Shown: positions 17,582 to 27,485 of the stretch, one piece after another
Numbering within the stretch: the first letter of the stretch is position 1
How the letters are laid out: every line of letters begins with the position of its first letter
Source: Betaproteobacteria bacterium
GTDB taxonomy: Bacteria > Pseudomonadota > Gammaproteobacteria > Burkholderiales > SG8-41
DNA length: 36,737 bases
Reading direction: 5' to 3'
Assembly (NCBI GenBank): GCA_947486575.1
Contig: CANKUB010000038.1
Span: 1 to 36,737, forward strand
Notes under the pieces: generated by a model
Databases searched by the model: none
What the model was told of the DNA's origin: nothing
What the model saw: the letters and a program-made list of their open reading frames with translations, nothing else
Program-made: the position numbers and the translations under genes

Positions 17582-18715
17582 ATGTCGGTCAATTTATTGG
17601 GATTAGGGCGGCCCGAACTCACCTCGTACTGCGCGGAATTGGGTGAAAAGCCCTTTCGCGCCAAACAATTGCTGCACTGGATACATCAGTCGGGCGCTAC
17701 TGATTTTGGCGTCATGACTGACATTTCCAAAACGCTGCGCGAACGCCTGGCGCTTGAGGCTGCGATCAGCGGCCCCACCGTGGTGCGCGACACTGTCGCT
17801 GGCGACGGCACGCGCAAATGGCTGCTCGATGTAGGTACCGGCAATGCTGTTGAAACCGTATTCATTCCTGAAACATCTCGCGGCACGCTGTGCATTTCGT
17901 CGCAGGCCGGCTGCGCGTTGGAATGCTCGTTTTGCGCTACCGGGCGGCAGGGTTTTAACCGCAATCTAACCGTTGCCGAAATCATTGGGCAATTGTGGTG
18001 GGCCAACAAGTGCCTTGGTGCTTATGCCTCAATAAACCAGGGCGACGCGCGGATTATCAGTAACGTGGTGATGATGGGCATGGGCGAGCCGTTAGCGAAT
18101 TTTGATAACGTCGTAGCAGCGATGCGCCTGATGCTGGATGACGATGCGTATGGTTTATCACGGCGGCGCGTCACGTTGTCCACATCGGGCCTGGTGCCTG
18201 CGATGGATCGGCTGCGTGATGCGTGCCCGGTGGCGTTGGCGGTATCGTTGCATGCGCCCAACGACGCACTGCGTAACGAGCTGGTGCCGATCAACAAAAA
18301 ATACCCGATACGCGAACTGCTCGCGGCGTGTGTGCGCTACATTGAAAAAGCGCCCCGCGATTTCGTCACGTTTGAGTATGTGCTGCTCGATGGGGTAAAC
18401 GATAGCGTCGCACAGGCGCGCGAGCTGGTCGAAACCGTGAAATCCGTGCCGTGCAAAATCAATCTGATCCCGTTTAATCCGTTTCCCGATTCGGGTTACG
18501 CACGTTCAAAGTCTGAGGCCATGGCGCGTTTTCGTGATGTGCTGCTGCGCGCAGATTTGGTCGCCACCACACGCAAAACGCGTGGCGATGACATTGCGGC
18601 GGCGTGCGGGCAATTGGCGGGGCAGGTGGCGGATAAAACACAGCGCGCCGCGCGTCGCGATGCGCGTGCAGCGGCTGCAACGACAGTCAATCCCACGCCA
18701 GAGTCTGTGTTGTGA
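17582..18715 (+). CDS. rlmN: Dual-specificity 23S rRNA/tRNA (adenine-C2) methyltransferase
   Basis: Radical-SAM enzyme that methylates C2 of A2503 in 23S rRNA and A37 in some tRNAs. The 377-residue protein has the radical-SAM cysteine motif C-x3-C-x2-C in [17 protein letters not shown]. It also has the typical MGMGEPLAN segment and a terminal region with NLIPFNPFP. The C-terminus is extended by an Ala/Arg-rich tail of about 25 residues. Its stop overlaps the GTG start of pilW (GTGA at 18712), indicating translational coupling. Confidence 0.96.
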   Translation: MSVNLLGLGRPELTSYCAELGEKPFRAKQLLHWIHQSGATDFGVMTDISKTLRERLALEAAISGPTVVRDTVAGDGTRKWLLDVGTGNAVETVFIPETSRGTLCISSQAGCALECSFCATGRQGFNRNLTVAEIIGQLWWANKCLGAYASINQGDARIISNVVMMGMGEPLANFDNVVAAMRLMLDDDAYGLSRRRVTLSTSGLVPAMDRLRDACPVALAVSLHAPNDALRNELVPINKKYPIRELLAACVRYIEKAPRDFVTFEYVLLDGVNDSVAQARELVETVKSVPCKINLIPFNPFPDSGYARSKSEAMARFRDVLLRADLVATTRKTRGDDIAAACGQLAGQVADKTQRAARRDARAAAATTVNPTPESVL

Positions 18716-19500
18716 AAATAAACTATCTATCTGTTTTTATTATTGTTTTTTTTCTCGCAGGTTGTGGTGCACAACCTACGGTGCGCACCACGGAGCGCAC
18801 CCAATCCACCACCTCGGATACCGATGAAGACGCCCGTGGCCGTGCCCGTATCCACACCGATCTGGCAGTCAGTTATCTTGAAATCCGCAATCTCGCGGTG
18901 GCCCTTGAGGAAGCGGGTATTGCGCAGCGTTCCGATCCCTCTTATGGCCCCGCGTACAACATAGCCGGGCTGATTTATATTGAGCTGAAAGACGACCGTG
19001 CCGCCGAGGAAAGTTTTCGCCAAGCACTGCGCATCAACGCGCGTGATTCTGATGCCAACAACAACTACGGCACGTTTTTGTGCCAGCGTAAACGTGAAGC
19101 AGAAGGCATCAGGTTTTTTCTGCTGGCGATCAGCGATCCGCTCTATCAATACCCTGATCGTTCCTATGTGAACGCGGGCGTGTGCGCGCGGCGGCGCGGA
19201 GATCTTGCGGATGCAGAAAATTATTTCCGTAGCGCGCTGACTACGCAACCCAATCAGATTCAGGCGTTGTATCAACTGGCCGATTTGGCCTACGCGCGCA
19301 AAGGCTATGCCGAGGCGCGCACCTTGCTCACGCGCTTGCTGCCTGTTTCGACCGGTAGTCCGGAAATTTTATGGCTCATGCTGCGCACCGAGCGGAGTCT
19401 GGGCGACGGTAATTCAGTAGATAGCCTGTCGCATCAATTGCGCACGCTTTTTCCCGATTCAAAAGAAGCCGCAGCGCTTGCGGCGGGGCGCTTTGAGTAG
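18712..19500 (+). CDS. pilW: Type IV pilus biogenesis/stability lipoprotein PilW (PilF)
   Basis: A 262-residue TPR outer-membrane lipoprotein that helps assemble or stabilise the PilQ secretin. The signal peptide ends in the LAGC lipobox near residue 18. It is followed by several tetratricopeptide repeats between about residues 45 and 240 (for example [16 protein letters not shown] and [13 protein letters not shown]). Its position between rlmN and rodZ is conserved in betaproteobacteria. The GTG start overlaps the rlmN stop. The signal peptide is coded by an AT-rich stretch with an eight-T run. Confidence 0.9.
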   Translation: MKINYLSVFIIVFFLAGCGAQPTVRTTERTQSTTSDTDEDARGRARIHTDLAVSYLEIRNLAVALEEAGIAQRSDPSYGPAYNIAGLIYIELKDDRAAEESFRQALRINARDSDANNNYGTFLCQRKREAEGIRFFLLAISDPLYQYPDRSYVNAGVCARRRGDLADAENYFRSALTTQPNQIQALYQLADLAYARKGYAEARTLLTRLLPVSTGSPEILWLMLRTERSLGDGNSVDSLSHQLRTLFPDSKEAAALAAGRFE

Positions 19501-19505
19501 GCCCC

Positions 19506-20423
19506 ATGGACAAGCCGACTGACACTGGCTCAGCCGCCAGCAGCGCCATGCTCAACGTTCCCCCGGTTGGGTTACCGGGTGCTACGCTGGCAGCGGCGCG
19601 CGTGGCGCAGGGTTTGTCGATTGAAGATATTTCACGGCAATTGAAACTATCGGTAGCGCAGATCAAATCGATAGAAGCGGACGATCACAGCAAACTGCCT
19701 TCACCGGTGTTTGTGCGCGGCTTCATACGTAGCTATGCACGGATATTGAAGCTGGATGCCGCACAGTTGTTGCCGCCGAAGAATAACGAAGGCACCGCAG
19801 CGGCAAATCTGCCTTCACCGGGTGCAACATCATCGGTGGCAGCGACGCCTACGAGTGTGACGGCGGCGAATCCGCCGGAAATCCCCGCCGATGTACGCTT
19901 GATGCAGGGTGCAGGGCGTGAATCCGTCGAACCCAGCCCCTATCGACGCCTGCCTGCGCTGCTCGGCGGCATTGCGTGCGTGATCCTGGTGCTGGCTTAT
20001 TATGAGTTTGTGATGAACGTGCCGCCACCTGCGCCACAGAGTCCTGCGGTTTCGGTGTTGGAGCCTGCGATAGTGTCCGCGACAGTGGTGCCGGAGTCGG
20101 CGGTCGTGGCAGTTATACCGGCTAAAATTGAGGCACCGATAGAACCTTTGACACTGAAGAAAAGCAACGCACCGATAAGCGACGCGGCGCGCGGATTGCA
20201 CTTTGTGTTTACCGGCGAATCCTGGGTTGAAGTGCGCGACGGTGACGGTAAAGTGGTTTTTTCAAGAACCAATAACGCTGGCACAGAGCGGCACGTGCAG
20301 GGTGATCCGCCGTTCAGTGTGGTGGTTGGCGGCGCGTCTAAAGTGCAGTTGAATTTCAACGGTAAGGCGATTGATCTGGCAGCCTACTCCAGCGAGGATG
20401 TAGCGCGCCTGCGGTTAGAGTAA
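19506..20423 (+). CDS. rodZ: RodZ-like helix-turn-helix membrane protein
   Basis: A 305-residue cytoskeleton-associated protein. A cytoplasmic HTH domain occupies about residues 26-90 (LSIEDISRQLKLSVAQIKSI). A Pro/Ala-rich linker is followed by one transmembrane segment at about 149-168. A second Pro/Ala/Val-rich linker leads to a C-terminal DUF4115 domain at about 235-300 (GESWVEVRDGDGKVVF). RodZ anchors MreB to the membrane for rod-shape growth. The gene lies between pilW and ispG, the usual place. No regulator function for the HTH is implied. The downstream spacer holds the AT-rich motif described in the findings. Confidence 0.88.
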   Translation: MDKPTDTGSAASSAMLNVPPVGLPGATLAAARVAQGLSIEDISRQLKLSVAQIKSIEADDHSKLPSPVFVRGFIRSYARILKLDAAQLLPPKNNEGTAAANLPSPGATSSVAATPTSVTAANPPEIPADVRLMQGAGRESVEPSPYRRLPALLGGIACVILVLAYYEFVMNVPPPAPQSPAVSVLEPAIVSATVVPESAVVAVIPAKIEAPIEPLTLKKSNAPISDAARGLHFVFTGESWVEVRDGDGKVVFSRTNNAGTERHVQGDPPFSVVVGGASKVQLNFNGKAIDLAAYSSEDVARLRLE

Positions 20424-20436
20424 TATTGATCGCAAC

Positions 20437-20452
20437 TAATTGTTTTTAAAAG
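20437..20452 (+). repeat. AT-rich boundary motif upstream of ispG
   Basis: TAATTGTTTTTAAAAG, identical over 16 bases to the sequence at 35723-35738 just before the SDR gene. Its core TTGTTTTTAAA is the reverse complement of the TTTAAAAACAA seen at 1700, 3354 and 8447. It ends eight bases before the ispG ATG, where no strong Shine-Dalgarno is visible. Confidence 0.45.
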
Positions 20453-20459
20453 AGTTTTT

Positions 20460-21722
20460 ATGAATTTTCTTCCTGAATACGGCCCCGCCCCGCGCCGCCA
20501 CAGTCGTGCAGTGGCTGTCGGCCATGTCAGTATTGGCGGTGACGCACCAATACTGGTGCAGTCGATGACCAATACCGACACCGCTGATATCTCTGGCACG
20601 GTCACACAAGTCGCGGCACTGGCGCGGGCGGGTTCGGAGATTGTGCGCGTAACCGTGAACACTGCCGAAGCTGCCGCCGCTGTGCCGCATATCCGCGATC
20701 AACTGGACGCCATGGGTATTACAGTGCCGTTGGTGGGTGATTTCCATTTCAATGGTCATCGTTTGCTGACACAGCATCCGGCGTGTGCCGAAGCACTGGC
20801 GAAGCTGCGTATCAATCCCGGTAATGTCGGGCGCGGCTCGAAGCGCGATGAACAGTTTGCGACGATGATTGAATTCGCCTGTCGCTACGATAAACCGGTG
20901 CGCATCGGTGTGAACTGGGGCAGTCTTGACCCCGAGTTGATCGCGCGCATGATGGATGACAATGCGAAGCAGCCGCTGCCCGAAGCTGCCGCCGTGATTA
21001 CGCGGCGCGCGTTGGTAGCATCGGCTATCGACAGCGCCGCACTTGCCGAAAAGCTTGGTCTAGCGCACAACAAAATCGTGCTGTCATGCAAAGTCAGCGG
21101 CGTGCAGGATTTGATTGCGGTGTATCGCGATCTTGCGGCGAAATGCGATTACGCATTGCATCTCGGTTTGACCGAAGCGGGCATGGGTTCCAAAGGTATT
21201 GTGGCGTCGACAGCGGCGATGGGTGTGCTGTTGCAAGAAGGCATCGGCGACACCATCCGAGTTTCGCTGACCCCTGAGCCAGGCGGCGATCGCACACGCG
21301 AAGTGATTGTGGCGCAAGAGATTTTGCAGACGATGGGCATGCGTTCATTCACCCCCATGGTGATTGCCTGCCCCGGTTGCGGGCGCACCACCAGCACGTT
21401 TTTTCAGGTGCTGGCTGATCGCATTCAAAGCTATCTGCGCGAGCAAATGCCGCATTGGCGCGGCAAACATCCCGGCGTTGAAAGCATGAACGTCGCGGTG
21501 ATGGGTTGTGTGGTCAACGGCCCCGGTGAAAGCAAACACGCGAATGTCGGCATCAGTTTGCCCGGTTCCGGCGAAAACCCGGTGGCGCCGGTGTTTGTGG
21601 ATGGCGTGAAAACGGTGACGTTGAAAGGCGACAAAATCGCTGAAGAGTTCCAAGGCATCGTTGAAAAATACGTGCAGGACAAATATCCGACAGCAAAAAA
21701 AATAATCAAAGAAATAGCATGA
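20460..21722 (+). CDS. ispG: (E)-4-hydroxy-3-methylbut-2-enyl-diphosphate synthase
   Basis: A [4Fe-4S] enzyme of the methylerythritol phosphate isoprenoid pathway, converting MEcPP to HMBPP. The 420-residue length fits proteobacterial IspG. The cluster-binding cysteines are in ACPGCGR and [10 protein letters not shown]. The N-terminal TIM-barrel part has the family segments [10 protein letters not shown] and [11 protein letters not shown]. Its final codons overlap the hisS ATG (ATGA at 21719). Only a weak ribosome binding site precedes the ATG at 20460, where an AT-rich motif sits. Confidence 0.97.
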   Translation: MNFLPEYGPAPRRHSRAVAVGHVSIGGDAPILVQSMTNTDTADISGTVTQVAALARAGSEIVRVTVNTAEAAAAVPHIRDQLDAMGITVPLVGDFHFNGHRLLTQHPACAEALAKLRINPGNVGRGSKRDEQFATMIEFACRYDKPVRIGVNWGSLDPELIARMMDDNAKQPLPEAAAVITRRALVASAIDSAALAEKLGLAHNKIVLSCKVSGVQDLIAVYRDLAAKCDYALHLGLTEAGMGSKGIVASTAAMGVLLQEGIGDTIRVSLTPEPGGDRTREVIVAQEILQTMGMRSFTPMVIACPGCGRTTSTFFQVLADRIQSYLREQMPHWRGKHPGVESMNVAVMGCVVNGPGESKHANVGISLPGSGENPVAPVFVDGVKTVTLKGDKIAEEFQGIVEKYVQDKYPTAKKIIKEIA

Positions 21723-22984
21723 GCGATCAAATCCGCGCGGTCCGCGGCATGAACGATGTGCTGCCGGACGAGGCTTATCTGTGGCAATTTCTAGAAGACA
21801 ACGTGCGCGATGTATTCCGGCAATACGGCTATCGCAACATCCGCACGCCGATTGTTGAGTACACCAGCCTGTTTGTGCGCGGCGTCGGCGAAGTCACCGA
21901 TATCGTCGAAAAGGAAATGTATTCCTTTGAAGACGCGATGAACGGCGACAAGCTTAGCCTGCGCCCGGAAGGCACTGCGCCCACCGTGCGCGCAGCGTTG
22001 CAGCACAATCTTTTGTATAACGGCCCGCAACGGTTGTGGTACAGCGGCCCGCTGTTCCGCCACGAGCGTCCGCAGAAAGGGCGCTATCGTCAGTATCATA
22101 CGTTTGGTGTGGAGGCGCTGGGTTTTCCAGGCCCGGATATCGATATCGAAATGCTGGTGCTGGCGCGCCGCTTGTGGCAACGCCTTGGTATCGACAACGT
22201 TGAATTGCAAATCAACACCATAGGCAGCAACGATGAGCGTCATGCGTTCCGCGGAAAGCTGGTTGAGTATTTCGAGCAGCACCGCGACGTGCTGGACGAA
22301 GATTCTCAACGCCGTTTGCTGACCAATCCGCTGCGCATACTCGACTCGAAAAATCCCGCGATGCAAAGTGTGATTGATGCTGCGCCCAAGTTGATGGATC
22401 ACCTCGGCGACGCCTCACGCGCGAATTTTGATAGGGTGCTATCGGGATTGAAAACGGCCACTATTCCGTACGTGATCAATCCGCGTCTGGTGCGCGGCCT
22501 GGATTACTACAATCTCACAGTGTTTGAATGGGTTAGCGGCGCTCTGGGAGCGCAAAGTGCGGTGTGCTCCGGCGGACGTTATGATGGGCTGTTTGAGCAA
22601 CTGGGTGGCAAGGCGACGCCGGGCTGCGGTTTCGGCATTGGCGTTGAACGCTTGTTGCTACTGCTGGCAGAAAAAGCTGCGACATTGCCGAAACTGGAAC
22701 CCGATCTGTGGCTGGTGCATCAGGGCGAGGCCGCTGATATTGCTGCGCCACTTGTTGCGGAACAATTACGCGACGCGGGACTCAACGTCGTGTTGCATTG
22801 CGGTGGTGGTAGTTTCAAAGCACAAATGAAAAAAGCTGACGCCAGTGGCGCACGGTTCGCGGTTATCATCGGCGACAACGAAGCGGCAGCGGGGCAGCTT
22901 ACGGTGAAAGCCCTGCGTCAAGCGCTGGAACAAAAAACGATGGTGTTGCAGGATGCCATCGCCATGTTAAAAAACGGAATATAA
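21719..22984 (+). CDS. hisS: Histidyl-tRNA synthetase
   Basis: Class II aminoacyl-tRNA synthetase charging tRNA-His; 421 residues. Visible motifs are the opening [13 protein letters not shown], class II motif 2 ([20 protein letters not shown]), the histidine-specific [15 protein letters not shown] and GGRYDGL, and motif 3 ([13 protein letters not shown]). An anticodon-binding domain is at the C-terminus. The ATG overlaps the ispG stop and the yfgM gene starts three bases after the hisS stop, so this is one operon. Confidence 0.97.
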   Translation: MSDQIRAVRGMNDVLPDEAYLWQFLEDNVRDVFRQYGYRNIRTPIVEYTSLFVRGVGEVTDIVEKEMYSFEDAMNGDKLSLRPEGTAPTVRAALQHNLLYNGPQRLWYSGPLFRHERPQKGRYRQYHTFGVEALGFPGPDIDIEMLVLARRLWQRLGIDNVELQINTIGSNDERHAFRGKLVEYFEQHRDVLDEDSQRRLLTNPLRILDSKNPAMQSVIDAAPKLMDHLGDASRANFDRVLSGLKTATIPYVINPRLVRGLDYYNLTVFEWVSGALGAQSAVCSGGRYDGLFEQLGGKATPGCGFGIGVERLLLLLAEKAATLPKLEPDLWLVHQGEAADIAAPLVAEQLRDAGLNVVLHCGGGSFKAQMKKADASGARFAVIIGDNEAAAGQLTVKALRQALEQKTMVLQDAIAMLKNGI

Positions 22985-22987
22985 TCA

Positions 22988-23686
22988 ATGGCTTACGATT
23001 TAGAAGAGCAGGAACAGATTGCGGTCATCAAGGATTGGTGGCGCAAGTACGGCAATCTGGTGAGCACAGCGGTACTGGCGTTGGTGGTCGGCATTGCCGG
23101 CATACAGGCTTGGCGATATTACGGTACGCAGCAGTCATCGGCGGCAGCCATCCTCTACAGCCAGCTCGACGCTGCCGAGAAATCCAACGAAGCCAAAAAA
23201 GTACAGGACATCGCCGCTACGCTCGCCAGCAGTCACGCCGGAACCGCGTACGCGGGTATGGCCGCCTTACGCGCCGCGAAATCGTTTGTCACTGCCAATG
23301 ATCTCGCCAGCGCCAAGCCACGTTTGCAGTGGGTGATCGACAACGCCAAAGACGATGAAATGCGTGATATTGCACGGCTGCGTTTGGCGGGGGTGCTGCT
23401 CGACGAAAAAAGTTTCGATGAAGCGCTAAAACTGCTGGATGCAAAACATGTTGCCGCGTTCGATGGCCTGTATGCCGATTTGCGTGGCGATATTCTGGGC
23501 GTGCAAAACAAGCGTGCCGAAGCGCGTGCGGCGTATCAAATTGCGCTGGAAAAATCCGATCCGCGCAGTTCGTATCGGCAGCTGGTGCAAGTCAAGCTGG
23601 ATGCGCTGGGCGAGATAAAATCACTTGAAGTGAAATCGGCTGAGACCAAGGCTGCCGACGTCAAATCCACTGAGGCGAAAAAATGA
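22988..23686 (+). CDS. yfgM: YfgM-family inner-membrane TPR-like protein
   Basis: A 232-residue protein with a short cytoplasmic N-terminus (YDLEEQEQIAVIKDWWRKYG), one transmembrane segment at about residues 19-41 and a periplasmic helical TPR-like domain. In E. coli YfgM is an ancillary SecYEG/PpiD partner in periplasmic chaperoning. The C-terminal tail is low-complexity (residues about 213-232, built of Val/Lys/Ser/Glu/Thr/Ala units resembling VKSAETKA) and may be a recent slippage product. Its stop overlaps the bamB ATG. Confidence 0.9.
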   Translation: MAYDLEEQEQIAVIKDWWRKYGNLVSTAVLALVVGIAGIQAWRYYGTQQSSAAAILYSQLDAAEKSNEAKKVQDIAATLASSHAGTAYAGMAALRAAKSFVTANDLASAKPRLQWVIDNAKDDEMRDIARLRLAGVLLDEKSFDEALKLLDAKHVAAFDGLYADLRGDILGVQNKRAEARAAYQIALEKSDPRSSYRQLVQVKLDALGEIKSLEVKSAETKAADVKSTEAKK

Positions 23687-24849
23687 CGCGTGGGGCAATC
23701 GTTGCGTCGCTGCTGGGTTTGCTGAGTGTCATCAGCGGCTGCGACACGGTTAAGACCTCCTACAACAGTTGGTTTGGCTCGCCGACACCCGCCGTTAAGC
23801 CGGCGGAACTCACCACGTTTCGTTCGCTCGTCAATGTGCGCGTGGCATGGCAAGGCGTGGTTGGCCCGGCTGACAAAACCGTGTTGTTCCCAGTGGTTAA
23901 TGGCAATACGGTATGGGCGGCGGCAGCCAACGGCCAAATCGCTGGCTTCAACGCGGGCAACGGTGCGAGCGTGGCGCGTTTTAGTGCAACTCAGCCGATT
24001 TCGGGTGGCGTAGCCGCCAGTGCAAACGCGATTGCGGTAGGTACGCCGCGCGGTGAGTTACTGGCGTTTGATCGATCTGGCAAGGCCTTGTGGAAAGTAC
24101 AAGTGCCGGGCGAATTGCTGGCACCACCAGTAATCGAGGGTGATCTGGTGATTACGCGAGTGGGTGATGGTGCGATACACGCCTACGATTTGGCCAGTGG
24201 CAAACGGCGCTGGATATTTCAGCGTTCGGCGCCAGCGCTGTCGGTGCGCAGCAACGCGGGCATTGCGGTGAGCCGTGGCACGGTCTACGCGGGGTTTCCC
24301 GGAGGGCGCCTGGTCGCGATGACAGCCGTGGGTGGCAGCGTGTTATGGGATAGTGTGGTGGCGTTGCCCAAAGGCACCACTGAGCTTGAGCGCGTGGCGG
24401 ATGTCACCAGTCCGCCCGTGGTGGATGACGGACGCGCCTGCGCCGCGGCCTATCAGGGCCGCACCGTTTGCTTTGATGCAGCGCGGGGTGCTGCGATTTG
24501 GGCGCGCGATATTTCCAGCTTCAGCGGGCTGGGTGCGGATTTTCGCAGTATTTACGTGACCGACGACAAAAACGCCGTCATCGCACTGGATAAATCCAGC
24601 GGCGGTAGTCTGTGGAAGCAAGACAAACTGGCGGGTCGTGCGTTGACGCGTCCGCTCGCATTCGGGCGCTATGTGATTGTCGGCGACTATCAGGGTTTTG
24701 TGCATTTGCTGTCGCGCGATGACGGTTCGTTTGTCGGGCGTATTGCCACCGATGGTAGCGCCATTGCGGCAGCGCCGGTGGCGCTGGATCTGGCGAGCTT
24801 TCTGGTGCAAACGCGCAACGGCGGCGTGTTCGCAATTAGAACTGAATAG
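23683..24849 (+). CDS. bamB: Outer-membrane protein assembly factor BamB
   Basis: A 388-residue outer-membrane lipoprotein of the BAM complex that helps insert beta-barrel proteins. The signal peptide ends in a SGC lipobox near residue 20. The rest is a PQQ-type eight-blade beta-propeller with repeated G-x-V-x-A-x-D/N-x2-T/S-G-x3-W-like units (for example [12 protein letters not shown] and [13 protein letters not shown]). It overlaps yfgM (ATGA at 23683), and der begins two bases after the stop. Confidence 0.94.
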   Translation: MTRGAIVASLLGLLSVISGCDTVKTSYNSWFGSPTPAVKPAELTTFRSLVNVRVAWQGVVGPADKTVLFPVVNGNTVWAAAANGQIAGFNAGNGASVARFSATQPISGGVAASANAIAVGTPRGELLAFDRSGKALWKVQVPGELLAPPVIEGDLVITRVGDGAIHAYDLASGKRRWIFQRSAPALSVRSNAGIAVSRGTVYAGFPGGRLVAMTAVGGSVLWDSVVALPKGTTELERVADVTSPPVVDDGRACAAAYQGRTVCFDAARGAAIWARDISSFSGLGADFRSIYVTDDKNAVIALDKSSGGSLWKQDKLAGRALTRPLAFGRYVIVGDYQGFVHLLSRDDGSFVGRIATDGSAIAAAPVALDLASFLVQTRNGGVFAIRTE

Positions 24850-24851
24850 CC

Positions 24852-26234
24852 TTGAAACCCATCATTGTAATTGTTGGCCGACCCAACGTCGGCAAGTCAA
24901 CGCTATTTAATCGCCTGACGCGCACGCGCGATGCCATCGTTGCCGACGTACCGGGTCTCACGCGTGACCGGCATTACGGCGAAGGCCGCGTCGGACTCAA
25001 GCCCTACTTGGTGGTGGATACTGGCGGTTTGGAACCGACCGATGCCGAGGGCGTGTATCGCGAAATGGCGCGTCAGACGCGGCAGGCGGTGGATGAAGCC
25101 GACAGCGTGTTGTTCGTGGTGGATGGACGCAACGGTGTCGCGCCGCAGGATATTTCCATTGCCAGCGAGCTGCGTAAAAGCGGACGCCGTATCTGGCTGG
25201 TGGTGAATAAATCGGAAGGCCGTGCGCATGGTGCGGCAACGGCCGAGTTTCATGAACTGGGTTTGGGCGATCCGCTGCCGATTTCTGCGGCACATGGCGA
25301 AAATGTTTCTGACTTGATGGACATCGTGCTTGCAGATTATCCGCACGCAGCTAAAGACGACGCGGATGATGAGAAAGTGCCGCGCATCGCCATCGTTGGC
25401 CGCCCCAACGTCGGAAAATCCACACTGGTCAATGCGATTCTCGGTGAACAACGCGTGGTGGTTTTTGATGAGCCCGGCACCACGCGTGATTCGGTCTACA
25501 TTGATTTCGAGCGCGAAGGAAAACGCTATACACTGATCGACACGGCGGGTGTGCGGCGCAAGGGGCGCGTCGTCGAGGCCATAGAAAAATTCAGTGTAAT
25601 CAAGACGTTACAATCGATATCGGATGCCAACGTAGCGGTGTTGGTGCTTGACGCGCAACAGGAAATTTCCGATCAGGATGCGCACATCGCGGGTTTTATT
25701 CTCGAAGCCGGTCGTGCGCTGGTGGTGGTCGTCAACAAGTGGGATGGCCTGCCGGAATATCAGCGCGAGCAAATCAAAATACATTTATTGCGCAAGCTGG
25801 ATTTCCTGAGCTTCGCCAAGCTGCATTTTATTTCCGCGCTGAAAGGGCAGGGCGTGGGTAGCGTGCTGAAATCCGTGGATGGCGCGTTTGAAGCGGCGAT
25901 GGCCAAGCTATCGACGCCGCGTCTATCGCGCGCGCTGATCGCTGCCATAGCCAAACAGCAGCCCCCGCGCGTGGGCGCCAATCGCCCGAAGATGCGCTAC
26001 GCCCATCAGGGCGGTTCCAATCCGCCACGTATTGTTATTCACGGCAGCGCGCTGGAAAAAGTGCCCGACAGCTACCGACGTTTTCTGGAACACTTCTTTC
26101 GCGATATTTTTAAACTGCAAGGGACACCGCTCAAGGTGGAGTTCAAATCCGCAGCCAATCCGTTTGAGCGCAAACGGCGCCCCAATGCCAATTGGGCGAG
26201 TGGCGGGTTTAACGATAGGGCGGGTAAAGCTTAG
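24852..26234 (+). CDS. der: Ribosome biogenesis GTPase Der (EngA)
   Basis: A 460-residue essential GTPase with two G domains and a C-terminal KH-like domain that acts in 50S subunit maturation. Both P-loops are GRPNVGKS, near residues 8 and 183. G3 (DTGG and DTAG) and G4 (NKSE in the first domain, NKWD in the second) motifs follow, and the family RYAHQGG-type segment and the KH-like tail lie at the end. The start is TTG at 24852, two bases after the bamB stop. A perfect 15-bp terminator hairpin follows 24 bases after the stop. The hfq gene that often comes next in betaproteobacteria is absent. Confidence 0.97.
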   Translation: MKPIIVIVGRPNVGKSTLFNRLTRTRDAIVADVPGLTRDRHYGEGRVGLKPYLVVDTGGLEPTDAEGVYREMARQTRQAVDEADSVLFVVDGRNGVAPQDISIASELRKSGRRIWLVVNKSEGRAHGAATAEFHELGLGDPLPISAAHGENVSDLMDIVLADYPHAAKDDADDEKVPRIAIVGRPNVGKSTLVNAILGEQRVVVFDEPGTTRDSVYIDFEREGKRYTLIDTAGVRRKGRVVEAIEKFSVIKTLQSISDANVAVLVLDAQQEISDQDAHIAGFILEAGRALVVVVNKWDGLPEYQREQIKIHLLRKLDFLSFAKLHFISALKGQGVGSVLKSVDGAFEAAMAKLSTPRLSRALIAAIAKQQPPRVGANRPKMRYAHQGGSNPPRIVIHGSALEKVPDSYRRFLEHFFRDIFKLQGTPLKVEFKSAANPFERKRRPNANWASGGFNDRAGKA

Positions 26235-26258
26235 CGTCAGCGTTACAACTCCCAAATA

Positions 26259-26292
26259 AAAAGGGCGACCCAGTTTTCTGGGTCGCCCTTTT
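26259..26292. terminator. Bidirectional rho-independent terminator after der
   Basis: A perfect 15-bp stem: AAAAGGGCGACCCAG at 26259-26273, loop TTTT, and the exact complement at 26278-26292. On the plus strand the stem ends in a T-run that closes the der operon. On the minus strand the left-side A-run is read as U's and terminates the Bax-inhibitor gene that converges from the right. Confidence 0.93.
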
Positions 26293-26309
26293 GTATGGTT
26301 AGTTTGCGA

Positions 26310-27020
26310 TCAGTCGCGATCACCACCAACGATGCCCAGTATTTGCAGCAGGCTGGTGAAGATATTGTAGATCGACACATACAAGGTGAGCGTGGCCGAA
26401 ATGTAGTTGGTTTCGCCGCCGCGCACGATGTCGTTGATCTGCCACAGAATGATGGCCGACGACAAAATAATGAATACACCGCTTAGTGCGAGCGTCAGTG
26501 CCGGTACCTGCAGGAAAATGTTGGCCACCACCGCGAGCATGGCAACAATGACGCCGACCATGATGAATTTATTCAGAAAGCTGAAATCGCGCTTGGCGTT
26601 TGCAGCGATGCCAGACAGAATGAAAAACACACCCGCCGTGCCGCCCGCAGCCATCATCACCAGTTGCCCGCCGTTACGCAATCCCATCGTCTTTTGCAAC
26701 AGCGGCCCCATCAGCAGGCCCATGAAAAAGGTGAAGCCGAGCAGTAGATACAGGCCAAGGCTGGAGTTCTTGTTTTTCTCAATCATGTAAATCCAGCCAT
26801 AGAAAATGGCGATGACCGCAATGGACGCTATGATCGGGCCAACGCCACGCATCAGCCCCGCAATGTTAAATACACTGGTGCCTAGCCCTGCGCCAACGAT
26901 GGTTGGTATTAACGATACCGCCAGCAACAAATAAGTGCTGCGCAGCACGCTGTTTTGCTGGCTGATGGCTCCTGTGTTACCGGTAAATACAGGTTGATGA
27001 TTTTGCGTTTCAGGTTGCAT
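26310..27020 (-). CDS. Bax inhibitor-1 / YccA-YbhL family membrane protein
   Basis: A 236-residue protein with seven predicted transmembrane segments (about residues 25 to 230) after a hydrophilic N-terminus. The C-terminal part has NYISATLTLYVSIYNIFTSLLQILG, the ending seen in bacterial Bax-inhibitor-1 family members. E. coli relatives are YccA, which modulates FtsH, and YbhL. It is convergent with der across the shared terminator. About 220 bases separate its start from tRNA-Ser and contain a perfect palindrome. Confidence 0.88.
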   Translation of the reverse strand: MQPETQNHQPVFTGNTGAISQQNSVLRSTYLLLAVSLIPTIVGAGLGTSVFNIAGLMRGVGPIIASIAVIAIFYGWIYMIEKNKNSSLGLYLLLGFTFFMGLLMGPLLQKTMGLRNGGQLVMMAAGGTAGVFFILSGIAANAKRDFSFLNKFIMVGVIVAMLAVVANIFLQVPALTLALSGVFIILSSAIILWQINDIVRGGETNYISATLTLYVSIYNIFTSLLQILGIVGGDRD

Positions 27021-27150
27021 GATGTTCCTCGTTCGTTGTTATGTAGTTCTACAAAACCCATGTAATCCGTTCACCCATAAGACTACCTAAACGCCACAAA
27101 AGTTGCAAATTACTTTACGTTCGCATTTCAGGGGAGTGTAACGCAAGCAA

Positions 27151-27173
27151 TTGATAATACATGGTATTATCAA
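27151..27173. promoter_or_regulatory. Perfect 23-bp palindrome (candidate operator)
   Basis: TTGATAATAC-ATG-GTATTATCAA is a perfect inverted repeat with ten-base arms. It lies about 130 bases before the start of the minus-strand Bax-inhibitor gene and 70 bases before tRNA-Ser. It is A/T-rich and not followed by a T-tract, so a terminator is unlikely. It looks like a binding site for a dimeric regulator, but no such regulator gene is adjacent. Confidence 0.4.
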
Positions 27174-27243
27174 AGCTGATCATCTGTAAAGCAGGCCGCG
27201 TGGTTGAATACAGCGGTATTGATGTTCACTCGGGTTGGGAATA

Positions 27244-27331
27244 GGAAGTGTGGCAGAGTGGTCGATTGCACCGGTCTTGAAAACCGGCAACCCGCAAGGG
27301 TTCGTGAGTTCGAATCTCACCGCTTCCGCCA
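27244..27331 (+). tRNA. tRNA-Ser(UGA)
   Basis: An 88-base class II tRNA. The acceptor stem is GGAAGUG paired with CGCUUCC, with discriminator G and an encoded CCA at 27329-27331. The anticodon stem CCGGT/ACCGG encloses the loop CTTGAAA, giving anticodon UGA, which reads UCA codons. The long variable arm AACCC-GCAA-GGGTT is typical of serine tRNAs, and the T-loop GTTCGAATC is standard. The accessory island begins just downstream, but no copy of its 3' end was noticed in the island by eye. Confidence 0.97.
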
Positions 27332-27485
27332 GGAACACAAGTAGCGAATCAAGCGCTTGTGATTTCTCGGGGATAAAAATCAAAGCGGATATCTTCCGTC
27401 ATCGCCGACAGGCAGCGTAACCCACGGCGCGCTGCAGCGAGCGCTTCAATGTCCGTGTGTGTAAAGTAATGTTTTATTTTTTCGC

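Noticed and set aside
27350-27359. CAAGCGCTTG palindrome after tRNA-Ser as a terminator
   Set aside because: The stem is short and no T-tract follows.
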